Shown: positions 26,709 through 43,571, numbered from the stretch's first letter. The stretch is 64,000 nt of DNA from Flavobacteriales bacterium (GCA_023957375.1 JAMLHB010000001.1:1466245-1530244), one strand, 5' to 3'. The notes: generated from the letters alone by a model not told the origin. A program made the numbers and translations.

Positions 26709-26869
26709 GGGGGGAGGGCTTTTCAGCCACCGCACAGGATCTCTAAACGGACCAGCTGCGCAGGAGTCCTTTTACCGCAACCCCGTCCACCGGGGTTACA
26801 AGACCTGCTCCCGAATACGACGAATGGAAGATTTAAGGCCACCGATCGCTATGAGCCCAGCACGAGGGC

Positions 26870-29800
26870 CTATTGGCGAACGAAACAGGCACGGGCCAAG
26901 TTGGTGCCATGTGCGTCGAACAGCTCCAGGATGTACATCCCTGCCGACAAGGACGACACATCGATCCGGTTCTCAAACCGCTGTACAAGCACCCATGCTC
27001 CGGTAAGGTCATGCACCACTACCTCGTGCGCGTCGGGTCCAGCCCCGACGATTTCCAGTTCATGCTCAACCGGATTGGGCTGAACATGGATCGAAATGGC
27101 CGTACCGGCCACTTCAGCCACCGATATTTCACTGCATGCATCCCCTATCCCATTCTGATCACTGTCCGCTTGGTCAGGATTGTACACCCATGGACAATTA
27201 TCACAGACATCCCCCACCCCGTCATGGTCGAAATCTTCTTGCCCGGGGTCAGGAAGATCCGGACATCCATCTATACAATCCGGCACACCGTCCCCATCAC
27301 CATCCGGGTTTGGCGTAATGCCCGTGGTGCCTCCGGCACAGATACCGCATACATCAACGAATGCCGCACCTCCAATGACCCCGGCACAGTCTATTGGCTG
27401 GCCCACGCACTCACAGGCAGCAGTCCATACGTCATTTCCGGTGCCCGGATCATTGTCATCACAAGGCGTACCTGGCAAGGCTATGCCCCCGGGTTGGAAC
27501 AAGCAATCGTAGGCTAACCCGACACAGGAGCAGTTGAGGGACCACGTATCAGCGCCGGTACTGAAATCACCATCGTCGCAGGCCGTGCCCGGAAGCGCTG
27601 TGCCGCCGGGAACGCCGAGGCAGTCGATCAATTCCCCGGCACAACTGCAATCCGCCGTCCAGGCATCATTGCCCGTGGACGCATCGCCATCGTCGCAGGT
27701 CGTTCCCGGCAGCGCTGTGCCGCCGGGAACGCCGAGGCAGTCGATCAATTCCCCGGCACAACTGCAATCCAGCGTCCAGGCGTCATTGCCGGTAGACGCA
27801 TCGCCATCGTCGCAGGCCGTGCCCGGCAGCGCCGTGCCGCCGGGAACGCCGAGGCAGTCGATCAATTCCCCGGCACAACTGCAATCCACTGTCCAGGCGT
27901 CATTGCCGGTAGACGCATCGCCATCGTCGCAGGCCGTGCCCGGCAGCGCTGTTCCGCCGGGAACGCCGAGGCAGTCGATCAATTCCCCGGCACAACTGCA
28001 ATCCAGCGTCCAGGCGTCATTGCCGGTGGACGCATCGCCATCGTCGCAGGCCGCGCCCGGAAGCGCTGTTCCGCCGGGAACGCCGAGGCAGTCGATCAAT
28101 TCCCCGGCACAACTGCAATCCGCCGTCCAGGTATCATTGCCGGTGGACGCATCGCCATCGTCGCAGGCCGCGCCCGGAAGCGCTGTTCCGCCGGGAACGC
28201 CGAGGCAGTCGATCAATTCCCCGGCACAACTGCAATCCGCCGTCCAGGTATCATTGCCGGTGGACGCATCGCCATCGTCGCAGGCCGCGCCCGGAAGCGC
28301 TGTTCCGCCGGGAACGCCGAGGCAGTCGATCAATTCCCCGGCACAACTGCAATCCGCCGTCCAGGTATCATTGCCGGTGGACGCATCGCCATCGTCGCAG
28401 GCCGCGCCCGGAAGCGCTGTTCCGCCGGGAACGCCGAGGCAGTCGATCAATTCCCCGGCACAACTGCAATCCGCCGTCCAGGTATCATTGCCGGTGGACG
28501 CATCGCCATCGTCGCAGGCCGCGCCCGGAAGCGCTGTTCCGCCGGGAACGCCGAGGCAGTCGATCAATTCCCCGGCACAACTGCAATCCGCCGTCCAGGC
28601 GTCATTGCCGGTGGACGCATCGCCATCGTCGCAGGCCGTGCCCGGAAGCGCCGTACCGCCGGGAACGCCGAGGCAGTCGATCAATTCCCCGGCACAACTG
28701 CAATCCAGCGTCCAGGTATCATTGCCGGTGGACGCATCGCCATCGTCGCAAGAGGCGCCAGGCAATGCACCGCCTCCGATCACACCTTCACAATCCACAG
28801 GTATACCCGTGCAACTGCAATCGCTCGTCCAATTATCATTCGTTGTCAAAGGGTCTTGGTCATCGCAAGGTGTACCCGGAAGTGCGCTGCCTCCTGGTAT
28901 CCCCTCACAATCAGCGACCAGTCCCATGCAATTGCAATCTGCTGTCCATGAGTCGCCTACGGTTGATACATCACCGTCGTCACATGGCGTTCCCGGTAAG
29001 GCTCCTCCATCCGGCACTCCTTCGCAATCGATCGTGCCTCCAGTGCACACACAATCAGGTGTCCAAGTATCGTTGCCTGTATCCGGATTTCCATCATCGC
29101 ACGGAGTCCCGGGCAAATTCGTTCCTCCGGCTTGGCCGAGGCAGTCCACTAACTGCCCTGAACAGGTACAATCCTGGCCAATTGAATCATTGATGGTATT
29201 GACCTGTCCGTCATCACAGGGCGTATCCGGCTCCGGTTGCCCGCACCCACAGTGGCCCGGCTCAATCTTTTCCGGATCAAAAGGGCATTGATCCTCCGCA
29301 TCGCAAATGCCATCTCCGTCGCTATCCGAGAACGCCCCGGCGCACTGGCAGTTGGCGTCCAGCACGTCATTATCCGTGCAGGGATCACCGTCGTCGCATG
29401 GTGTACCCACCGTGCCCGGAATGCCGGGGCAGCCGTCCAGGGCATCACAGATGCCGTCGCCATCGGCATCCTGAAAAAGCCCCGTGCATTGGCAAGCCGC
29501 GTCCAGCATGTCGCCCGTGGTGCAGGGGTCGCCGTCATCGCAGGGGGAACCTGCCTCTCCGGGTGTGTTCGGGCACTCATCAATCACGTCGCAAATGCCG
29601 TCGCCGTCCGCGTCCTGGAACGTACCGGCGCACTGGCAGTTGGCGTCCAGCACGTCATTCTCCGTGCAGGGGTCGCCGTCATCGCATGGTGTGCCCACCG
29701 TGCCCGGAATGCCGGGGCAGCCATCCAGGGCATCACAGATGCCGTCGCCGTCGGCATCTTGGAAAATCCCCGTGCATTGGCAAGCCGCGTCCAGCATGTC

Positions 29801-32731
29801 GCCCGTGGTGCAGGGGTCGCCGTCATCGCAGGGGGAACCTGCCTCTCCGGGTATGTTCGGGCACTCATCAAGCACGTCGCAAATGCCGTCTCCATCGCCA
29901 TCCGTAAAAGTACCGGCGCACTGGCAGTTGGCGTCCAGCACGTCGTTCGCCGTGCAGGGGTCCCCGTCGTCACAGGCCGAACCGATGGTTCCTGCAACGC
30001 CGGGGCATGCATCCAGGCCGTCACAAATGCCGTCGCCGTCGGTGTCCTGGTAGGTTCCCGCACATTGGCATGCGGCATCCAATACGTCGCCCGAGGTGCA
30101 GGGGTCGCCATCATCGCAGGTAGAGCCTATTTGGCCGGGAGTGCCCGGGCAGTCGTCCAGCGCATCGCAAATGCCGTCGCCGTCCGCGTCCTGGAACGTA
30201 CCGGTGCACTGGCAGTTGGCATCCAGCACGTCATTATCCGTGCAGGGATCACCGTCGTCGCATGGTGTACCCACCGTGCCCGGAATGCCGGGGCAACCGT
30301 CCAGGGCATCACAGATGCCGTCGCCGTCCGCGTCCTGTAAAATCCCCGTGCATTGGCAGGCCGCGTCCAGCACGTCCCCGGTGGTGCAGGGGTCGCCGTC
30401 ATCGCATGGGGAACCTACCTCTCCGGGTGTGTTCGGGCAATTGTCGAGCATGTCGCAAACGCCGTCGTTGTCCGAGTCTTGCAATGGCGTACCCGCACAA
30501 TTGCAGTTTGCGTCCAAGATGTCATTACCGGTGCATGGATCACCATCATCACAAGCCGAGCCAATGGTACCTGTTACGAATGGGCAGTTGTCCAACGCAT
30601 TGCAAAGTCCGTCGGCGTCACTATCCTGGAAGGTCCCGGCACACTGGCAGTTGGCGTTAACCTTGTCATTGACCGTGCATGGATCTCCATCATCGCAGGG
30701 CGAACCGATCTGTCCCGGGGTTGAGGGGCAGTTATCCTGGGCGTCACAAAGGCCATCCCCATCCGTGTCCTTCCAAGTTCCTACACATTGGCAATTGCTG
30801 TTCAGGACATCGTTGACCGTGCACGGATTGCCGTCATTGCATGGCGAGCCGACCTGCCCGGGCACGCTCGGGCAGTTGTCCAAGGCATTGCAGATACCGT
30901 CACCATCGGTATCCTGGTAAGTGCCTTGGCATTGGCAGGATGCGTTCCAGAGATCGCCTGTCGTGCAGTCGTCCCCATCATTGCACGGCGTTCCGGCCAG
31001 TGCTTGCCCACCAGGTACGCCAAGGCAATCCACTGCCTGTGATCCGCCTTGTGCCTGTCCAAACGCCCCGATGCTCAGGTTGTAGTAAGTGCCGCTTGCC
31101 CCTTGCTCCAGCTTGAGGGCACGAACCATATAGCGGATCGTTCCCCCGGCTCCGGCCAAGTTCTCCGTATAACTGGTGCCGGTAACCGCTTGGGTGGTGA
31201 TCCGTTGCCAGGATTGTGAAGCGGATACGAACCGGTATACATGGTAGCCAATGATATTGTCCGTGCTTGCCGTCCATGTCAGCTGCACTGTATTCCCGTT
31301 CACGGTACCGGCTACGTTGGAAGGGGGACCTACCATCGCCATGCGGAGGGTGGGGTCGCCCAGCAGTGCAATGTGGACCTGCCCGGCACTCGGGTTTGCC
31401 GGTGCATAATGGCCGGTGTTTCCCTGGGTGAGGCGTAAAGCGTAGCCCATGGTTTCCCCCATTGCCAAGTGGTGGAAAAACCAATTGGGGTAACCCGCCC
31501 AAAAACAGCTGAGCACGTTGCCGCTACCCAGGGAAGAGCGCATGAAGTTGTTCTGGCAATCAAAATCGCCGAATGAACTTCCAAACAGGACTGTAAAAAC
31601 GCCCTTCACGTTCTTCGTGGCAAAATCGCTTGAAGTACCCACCCCGTTGGCACGGTCCCAATACCCGCCACCGCATCCATAGCTCCACAGGTAGCTCTGG
31701 GATTCCATGGATGTGAAGTAATCGTTGTCACTGACGTTGTCCTTTCCTACCAGCGGACTGAAACCCCGATAGCCATTGGAGGCGAAGGCATCGCCGTACC
31801 CAACGAAATTGTCGTCCACCAATCCCCGGATCCCCGCCGTGAAAGCACGGACCTTCCAATTATGCAACTTGGTGAGGTAGTTCCCCATCAATACCAGCTC
31901 ACTCTGCGGAAAAACAGGCAGGTTGAAGAAATCCACCCGGCCCACTGCCAGTTCCACCGGACTGGGGATATTGCTTTGGTCATACTTGCCATCCCCTGGA
32001 ACATTGTGGTTACGGGGATCGACCGCACCGGTGGCGGAAACCTGGTTGTCGGTCCAAGTGCCGTTCACATCGCCATAGAACACGTCCGCGCTCCAGGCTC
32101 CTTGATGCTCCCAATGGCCATCCGGGGCCATGTTGCCCGAATAGGGTACCGGCACATGCCCCACAATGAAGACCGCACGTGTGTTGACGGGGTCGGCATT
32201 GTATTCACCCACTACGAGCCCCTTCACGCTCGGCACCGGTGCATTGCGGCTCACGTCATGCCTGACCACGGTCCATCCATCCCCTTCAAGGTCCACCTTC
32301 AACTGCTCCAGCTGCACCGACAGCGGGGTGCTGAAATAATCATCCACGAGCAGGATGACACGCCCCCGATTTTCCACCATGGGCAATTGGATGCCCGCAT
32401 TGATATACGCGTAACCGGTCCAACCGGTGCTGATCGTCCGGATGATCTTGTATTCATAGGAAATACCCACGGCAACGTTGGCATCCTCCCACATCAAGGC
32501 GCTTGCATCCAAGGTGGCCACAGGGCTCCCCCAGCTTGTTTCCCCTTTCAGCTTTCTCCAGATCTGATAGCCGGTCACGCTGTACAGTCCTTGCCAGCTC
32601 AACTTGATCTTCGGTGGTGCCGTTTGTACCTCGGCTGAAGCCCGGACACTGGCTTCGTATGCCTGTGCGCTCAATGGGATGGACCATGCAATGCATCCTT
32701 GCAATGCGATCAATATGAGCAGGCGGCGCAT
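26870..32731 (-). CDS. Giant secreted protein B: gingipain-fold domain, Fn3, TSP3-type and Cys-rich repeat arrays, sorting tail
   Basis: About 1953 residues from the ATG at 32731 (signal peptide MRRLLILIALQGCIAWSIPLSAQA); an upstream extension was rejected. It repeats the plan of protein A: Fn3 (IKLSWQGLYSVTGYQIWRK), C25-like fold (VFIVGHVPVPYSG, AVGRVDFFNLPVF, LLGDPTLRM), Fn3 (VQLTWTASTDNIIGYHVYRF), then 12 units of about 49 residues combining a calcium motif (DADGDGICDALDGCP) with PCDDGDPCT..D.LDANCQC, then about 15 units of 39 residues (DCLGVPGGTALPG...CSCAGELI), TSP3 repeats and a T9SS sorting tail (IHVQPNPVEHELEIVG). Catalytic His and Cys positions of C25 read SYGCGGG and VLFGSSFGD, so a pseudoenzyme is likely. 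Extracellular; function unknown. Confidence 0.85.
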   Translation of the reverse strand: MRRLLILIALQGCIAWSIPLSAQAYEASVRASAEVQTAPPKIKLSWQGLYSVTGYQIWRKLKGETSWGSPVATLDASALMWEDANVAVGISYEYKIIRTISTGWTGYAYINAGIQLPMVENRGRVILLVDDYFSTPLSVQLEQLKVDLEGDGWTVVRHDVSRNAPVPSVKGLVVGEYNADPVNTRAVFIVGHVPVPYSGNMAPDGHWEHQGAWSADVFYGDVNGTWTDNQVSATGAVDPRNHNVPGDGKYDQSNIPSPVELAVGRVDFFNLPVFPQSELVLMGNYLTKLHNWKVRAFTAGIRGLVDDNFVGYGDAFASNGYRGFSPLVGKDNVSDNDYFTSMESQSYLWSYGCGGGYWDRANGVGTSSDFATKNVKGVFTVLFGSSFGDFDCQNNFMRSSLGSGNVLSCFWAGYPNWFFHHLAMGETMGYALRLTQGNTGHYAPANPSAGQVHIALLGDPTLRMAMVGPPSNVAGTVNGNTVQLTWTASTDNIIGYHVYRFVSASQSWQRITTQAVTGTSYTENLAGAGGTIRYMVRALKLEQGASGTYYNLSIGAFGQAQGGSQAVDCLGVPGGQALAGTPCNDGDDCTTGDLWNASCQCQGTYQDTDGDGICNALDNCPSVPGQVGSPCNDGNPCTVNDVLNSNCQCVGTWKDTDGDGLCDAQDNCPSTPGQIGSPCDDGDPCTVNDKVNANCQCAGTFQDSDADGLCNALDNCPFVTGTIGSACDDGDPCTGNDILDANCNCAGTPLQDSDNDGVCDMLDNCPNTPGEVGSPCDDGDPCTTGDVLDAACQCTGILQDADGDGICDALDGCPGIPGTVGTPCDDGDPCTDNDVLDANCQCTGTFQDADGDGICDALDDCPGTPGQIGSTCDDGDPCTSGDVLDAACQCAGTYQDTDGDGICDGLDACPGVAGTIGSACDDGDPCTANDVLDANCQCAGTFTDGDGDGICDVLDECPNIPGEAGSPCDDGDPCTTGDMLDAACQCTGIFQDADGDGICDALDGCPGIPGTVGTPCDDGDPCTENDVLDANCQCAGTFQDADGDGICDVIDECPNTPGEAGSPCDDGDPCTTGDMLDAACQCTGLFQDADGDGICDALDGCPGIPGTVGTPCDDGDPCTDNDVLDANCQCAGAFSDSDGDGICDAEDQCPFDPEKIEPGHCGCGQPEPDTPCDDGQVNTINDSIGQDCTCSGQLVDCLGQAGGTNLPGTPCDDGNPDTGNDTWTPDCVCTGGTIDCEGVPDGGALPGTPCDDGDVSTVGDSWTADCNCMGLVADCEGIPGGSALPGTPCDDQDPLTTNDNWTSDCSCTGIPVDCEGVIGGGALPGASCDDGDASTGNDTWTLDCSCAGELIDCLGVPGGTALPGTACDDGDASTGNDAWTADCSCAGELIDCLGVPGGTALPGAACDDGDASTGNDTWTADCSCAGELIDCLGVPGGTALPGAACDDGDASTGNDTWTADCSCAGELIDCLGVPGGTALPGAACDDGDASTGNDTWTADCSCAGELIDCLGVPGGTALPGAACDDGDASTGNDTWTADCSCAGELIDCLGVPGGTALPGAACDDGDASTGNDAWTLDCSCAGELIDCLGVPGGTALPGTACDDGDASTGNDAWTVDCSCAGELIDCLGVPGGTALPGTACDDGDASTGNDAWTLDCSCAGELIDCLGVPGGTALPGTTCDDGDASTGNDAWTADCSCAGELIDCLGVPGGTALPGTACDDGDFSTGADTWSLNCSCVGLAYDCLFQPGGIALPGTPCDDNDPGTGNDVWTAACECVGQPIDCAGVIGGAAFVDVCGICAGGTTGITPNPDGDGDGVPDCIDGCPDLPDPGQEDFDHDGVGDVCDNCPWVYNPDQADSDQNGIGDACSEISVAEVAGTAISIHVQPNPVEHELEIVGAGPDAHEVVVHDLTGAWVLVQRFENRIDVSSLSAGMYILELFDAHGTNLARACFVRQ
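27510..28679 (-). repeat. Ten tandem 117-bp repeats (39 aa) in protein B
   Basis: Exactly ten in-frame units of 117 bp (1170 bp). Units between about 28050 and 28600 are almost identical at the DNA level, while flanking units of the same family are diverged. This points to recent amplification or gene conversion. Confidence 0.92.
29289..30925 (-). repeat. Twelve tandem ~147-bp calcium/Cys repeats in protein B
   Basis: Twelve in-frame units of 47-50 codons, each with a D-x-D-x-DG calcium-loop motif and about five to six Cys. Pairs of units alternate (CPGIPGTVGTPC with CPNTPGEAGSPC), giving a higher-order period near 294 bp. Confidence 0.9.
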
Positions 32732-32754
32732 TATCTGGCCAGGGGCAGAAAGAG

Positions 32755-32762
32755 CGAAAGTA
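32755..32762 (-). promoter_or_regulatory. Putative -7 box of giant protein B
   Basis: Minus-strand TACTTTCG, 23 nt upstream of the ATG at 32731. Supports that start codon. Confidence 0.4.
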
Positions 32763-33016
32763 GTGGTTTCAGTGCAGGCTGGAGATCTTCCCCACAAAAT
32801 GGGATGGCGCTGCTCCCAAACCATGGGTTTGCCGGAATGACGCAAGTCGTGCAAGCTTCTGATGATTTTTCGACCAATAGCAGTAATTTTACGACGAACC
32901 TATAGCTTCGATTCTTGTGATTCAACGTTTAGCCCGCGTCCTCACGCTTAACCTTTGTCGGCAGAGCGCGTTTGAAGGACCCCTGAACTCGAGCACGTTA
33001 AGGCGCCAATAGTGAC

Positions 33017-39565
<6,549 letters not shown>

Positions 39566-39605
39566 CGCGCACCACAACGCATATCCGCGAAGGACATAGA
39601 GCAGG

Positions 39606-42600
39606 ATGGAGAATTTTATTCCGGAGATCAAACGAATAGCCGTGGACCATGATCCGTTCACCGGGCCGGCCATCCTCCGTACGATACCCACCACGGAGGC
39701 ACAAATGGAAGTGTTCGCCGCTTCCGAGATGGGCGATGATGCCAATTGCGCTTATGTGGAAAGCATATCGCTTGTCCTGGAGGGCGACTTGGAACGCGTT
39801 GCACTGGAGCAAGCCCTGCGGGACCTGGTGGAACGGCACGAGAGCCTGCGCAGTGTGATCAGCGCGAACGGCATGCGCATGATCGTTTCCGACCATGTGG
39901 AGCTGGCCATTCCCTTCCACGACCTTTCCGCCCTTGACGGCCCAAGCCGTGACAAACGCATGGCCGAACTTGCGGAGCGGGATATGCGCAGTCCCTTCAA
40001 CCTGGTGCACGGCCCTTTGTTCCGTGTCGTGCTTGTGAAGACCGGCGCTCTGGAACATGTATTGCGCATGAGCGGCCACCATGCCGTGATCGACGGTTGG
40101 AGCCTGGGCATCCTGATGGCGGAGACCAGCCAATTGTACAACGCGCGGGCGGCAGGCGTCCTACCCAACCTTCCGGCAGCCGTTCCATTCAGCAACTACG
40201 TGTTGGCCACCTTGGATTTCTCGAAAAGTCCGGGGCATGTCGCAGTGGAGAGGTACTGGATGGACCAGTTCAAAGGATCGGTTCCGCGCATGGACTTGCC
40301 CACGGACCGGCCCAGGCCAACCCGAAAAACATTCAACGGCCACCGGCTGGACCTGCCGCTCGACCCTGTGCTGGTACGTGGCCTTCGCACCGTGGCCACC
40401 CGGAACGGCGCCAGTTTCGTCACAGTCCTTCTCAGCGCCTTTGAAGTATTGTTGGCGAAGCTGACCGGCTCCGTCGACATTGTTACGGGGCTGCCCGCAG
40501 CAGGCCAGAGCGACTTGGACATGAAGCACCTGGTGGGGCACTGCGTGAACCTGCTCGCCCTGCGCAGCCACGTGGACGAGGAGCAGCCATTCGATGCTTA
40601 TCTGAAGCAACGCAAGAGCCAGGTTCTGGATGCATTTGACCACCAGAAATACACCTTCGGCACCTTGTTGCAGAAGTTGCGGGTGCCGCGGGAGCCGGGG
40701 CGCATCCCGCTGGTGCCCGTGGTGTTCAACATCGACATGAACATGGATGACGGCGTGGCCTTCAACGGCTTGAAGCACCGCTTCGTTAGCAACCCCAGGC
40801 ACTACGAGAATTTTGAACTGTTCCTGAACGCCACCGGCCAGGGGGATTCACTGATCCTGGAGTGGAGTTACAACTCCGACCTGTTCGATGCCGATACCAT
40901 CCGGGACTGGATGTGGCAATTGAGCAAGGTGGCCTCCAGGATCATTGCCAACAGCACTTTGCCCCTTCGCCTGTTGTCATCCGATGGCGAAGGTGCACCG
41001 GAGACGACGCTTCCACCGGCTGAATGGCATGGCATGGACACTCCCATTCCGCGCGATAAGGGCATGGACGCCTTGTTCGGGGAGATCGCATCCGCCCATG
41101 CCGGGTCTGTGGCCTTGGTGGCCGCCGACCGGGAGATCACCTACGGGGAAATACGGCACCGCATGCTTTCGGTGGCTGGTGCCCTTCGCTCCGCCGGCGT
41201 GAAGCCCGGCGACCCCGTGGGGCTTTGCACGGACCGATGCCCCGACATGGTGGCGGCCATGCTGGCCATACTCCACTGCGGTGCCGCCTTTGTTCCCTTC
41301 GATCCGAGCTACCCCCCCGACCGGTTGGAGTACATGTTCAGTGACACGGCCGTCAAGGTCCTCTTGACCCAAGGTCATTTGACCGGCCAACTGCCGCCGC
41401 ACAACGCCCGCGTGATGCTTTTGGAAGATGCGGTACAGGCACCTCCTACGCAGCAACCTCCGTTGGGCAAGCCGGAAGGGGCCGCGTACATCATGTATAC
41501 CTCGGGGTCAACAGGGAAGCCCAAGGGCGTGGTGGTGCCGCACCGTGCCGTGGTGCGACTAGTACGCAACCAGAACTTTCTGCCTTTCGGACCGGACCTC
41601 ACCTTCCTGCAGCTCTCCAACATCTCCTTCGACGCTTCCACCTTGGAGCTATGGGGGGCCTTGCTGAACGGTGCCAGCCTGGTGTTGCAGCCCCAGCAAA
41701 AACCCACGTTGCAGGAGATCACCGACACCATCCGGCGGCACCAGGTGACCACCGTTTGGTTCACCGCCGGATTGTTCAATCTACTGGTGGATGAACATGC
41801 GGAATCGCTCAAGGGACTAAAGCACATTCTCACCGGCGGCGACGTACTGAGCGTGCCGCATGTGAAACGCGCCCTGCGCGTGGTGGGGCCCGGGGTGTTG
41901 ATCAACGGTTACGGGCCAACGGAGAACACCACCTTCACCTGTTGCCACGCCATTGACGAAGTGGCCGCATCACAAACCCGCATCCCCATCGGGAAACCAA
42001 TTGCCAACACCACGGTGTACATCCTCAACGAGCGGATGGAACCCGTGGCAGTGGGTGAGAAGGGGGAATTGTACACCGGAGGTGAAGGCCTTGCCCTGGG
42101 GTATTGGGGCAAACCCGAACTTACGGCAGCGCAGTTCGTGCCCAATCCGTTCAGCACAGATCATGGGTCCAAGCTTTACCGCACCGGCGACCTGGCGCGC
42201 TGGCTTCCCGATGGCACCATCGACTTCATCGGCCGCGGCGACGGGCAGGTAAAGGTCCGGGGCTTCCGCGTGGAACTGGGCGAGATCGAGGCTGCCATCA
42301 GCCAGTTGGGCGAAGTGAAGGACCGGGTGGTGATGGTCCGCACCGACCTGCCCGGCGAAAAGCAGCTTGTTGCCTATTTGGTGCCCCTGGACGCCGCCCG
42401 TATCGCCGAGGACATGGAGGCGCAGGAAGAGTTGATCGGCAACGTGCGCGGGCATTTGCGCAACACACTGCCGGACCACATGGTGCCCTCGGCGTTCGTG
42501 ATCATTCCCGAACTGCCCCTGACAGCCAACGGCAAGGTGGACAAGCGCGCTCTGCCGGTGCCGGAAATACGTTCCCAGGTGATGGAGGTGAAGCACGTGG

Positions 42601-43571
42601 CCCCGCGCAATGCGAAGGAAATGCAATTGGCCAAGATCTGGGGGACATTGCTGAACGCGCCCACTATCGGAGTGAACGACAACTTCTTCGACCTGGGCGG
42701 GCATTCGCTCATCGGCATCCAATTGCTGGCCCGCGTGGAAGAACAGTTCGGGAAACGCCTGCCGTTGAACACCCTGTTCCAGGCACCTTCCATTGCCGCC
42801 TTCGCCAAGCTGATCCAAAGCAAGAACGGCACCAACGGCCTGAAAAACCTGGCCGCGCTCCAACCGGAAGGCAGCCGCATGCCGTTCTTCTGCGTGCACG
42901 GCGATGAGGCCAACCACCACATCATGCGCTACTTGGGCAAGGACCAGCCCTACTACGCCTTCTTCCACCAGGGGGAGGATGGTTCCGCCTTCGAACACAA
43001 CGGCGTGGAAGGCATTGCGCGACATTACGTGGCCGAGCTGTTGACCGTGCAGCCCGAAGGACCGTACTTGTTGGGCGGATACTCCTTCGGTGGGATCATC
43101 GCCTATGAGATGGCCCAGCAGCTGAGCGCCGCCGGGCACGAAGTGCCCTTGCTGGCCCTGTTCGACATGCCGGCGCCGGACCTCTTCGTGAAGAACATGA
43201 AGCTCGAGGAAAAGCTCCATGAACCATTGAAGCGCATCGTGATGCGCCGTTTGGTGCAACGCGCCTTGGCCAAGGGCCGGATCCAATCGCACCGCCTGCG
43301 CCACTTCCACATCATCGACAATTACAACAAGGCTATTGTGGCCTACCGGCCGAAGCCGTACAGCGGGCCGGTAACCGTGTTCAAGGCAGCAAGCACCCAC
43401 GGCCCGGACGACATGGGCTGGGCCAAGCTGGTGACGGGACCCTTGGACGTGCGGGTATTGCCGGGCGACCATTACAGCTTGATCAAGGCACCCGAGGTGG
43501 CTGAACTGGTGCGTGAGCTGAGTGCCAGCATCGACCGGGCCTTGAGCAGGCGTGCCGTGGAGGCCGTATGA
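39606..43571 (+). CDS. Nonribosomal peptide synthetase: C-A-PCP-TE
   Basis: 1321 residues. Condensation domain (about 20-450) with the active motif HHAVIDGWS near 157-165; adenylation domain (480-980; IMYTSGSTGKPKG, NGYGPTENTTF, NGKVDKRALP); PCP (DNFFDLGGHSLIG, Ser near 1031); thioesterase (1080-1315) with GYSFGG. The A-domain read-out residues give D-A-L-W-L-G-G-T-F-K, close to valine-type codes, so a branched aliphatic amino acid is likely. It would take the chain from the aminotransferase-bearing protein, add one residue and release the product by hydrolysis or ring closure. Starts 40 nt after the upstream gene and overlaps the PPTase start by 4 nt. Confidence 0.95.
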   Translation: MENFIPEIKRIAVDHDPFTGPAILRTIPTTEAQMEVFAASEMGDDANCAYVESISLVLEGDLERVALEQALRDLVERHESLRSVISANGMRMIVSDHVELAIPFHDLSALDGPSRDKRMAELAERDMRSPFNLVHGPLFRVVLVKTGALEHVLRMSGHHAVIDGWSLGILMAETSQLYNARAAGVLPNLPAAVPFSNYVLATLDFSKSPGHVAVERYWMDQFKGSVPRMDLPTDRPRPTRKTFNGHRLDLPLDPVLVRGLRTVATRNGASFVTVLLSAFEVLLAKLTGSVDIVTGLPAAGQSDLDMKHLVGHCVNLLALRSHVDEEQPFDAYLKQRKSQVLDAFDHQKYTFGTLLQKLRVPREPGRIPLVPVVFNIDMNMDDGVAFNGLKHRFVSNPRHYENFELFLNATGQGDSLILEWSYNSDLFDADTIRDWMWQLSKVASRIIANSTLPLRLLSSDGEGAPETTLPPAEWHGMDTPIPRDKGMDALFGEIASAHAGSVALVAADREITYGEIRHRMLSVAGALRSAGVKPGDPVGLCTDRCPDMVAAMLAILHCGAAFVPFDPSYPPDRLEYMFSDTAVKVLLTQGHLTGQLPPHNARVMLLEDAVQAPPTQQPPLGKPEGAAYIMYTSGSTGKPKGVVVPHRAVVRLVRNQNFLPFGPDLTFLQLSNISFDASTLELWGALLNGASLVLQPQQKPTLQEITDTIRRHQVTTVWFTAGLFNLLVDEHAESLKGLKHILTGGDVLSVPHVKRALRVVGPGVLINGYGPTENTTFTCCHAIDEVAASQTRIPIGKPIANTTVYILNERMEPVAVGEKGELYTGGEGLALGYWGKPELTAAQFVPNPFSTDHGSKLYRTGDLARWLPDGTIDFIGRGDGQVKVRGFRVELGEIEAAISQLGEVKDRVVMVRTDLPGEKQLVAYLVPLDAARIAEDMEAQEELIGNVRGHLRNTLPDHMVPSAFVIIPELPLTANGKVDKRALPVPEIRSQVMEVKHVAPRNAKEMQLAKIWGTLLNAPTIGVNDNFFDLGGHSLIGIQLLARVEEQFGKRLPLNTLFQAPSIAAFAKLIQSKNGTNGLKNLAALQPEGSRMPFFCVHGDEANHHIMRYLGKDQPYYAFFHQGEDGSAFEHNGVEGIARHYVAELLTVQPEGPYLLGGYSFGGIIAYEMAQQLSAAGHEVPLLALFDMPAPDLFVKNMKLEEKLHEPLKRIVMRRLVQRALAKGRIQSHRLRHFHIIDNYNKAIVAYRPKPYSGPVTVFKAASTHGPDDMGWAKLVTGPLDVRVLPGDHYSLIKAPEVAELVRELSASIDRALSRRAVEAV

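Noticed and set aside
27510-28679. CRISPR-like regular repeats
   Set aside because: Period is 117 bp with no unique spacers; the whole unit is repeated and in frame with a protein.
27534-29291. A 585-codon plus-strand open frame with repeats rich in Pro, Ser and Gln
   Set aside because: It is the antisense of the 117-bp Cys-rich repeats of giant protein B. A repeat length divisible by three keeps antisense frames open; there is no signal peptide or domain. The same holds for the open frames at 23553-24999 and 29237-30920.
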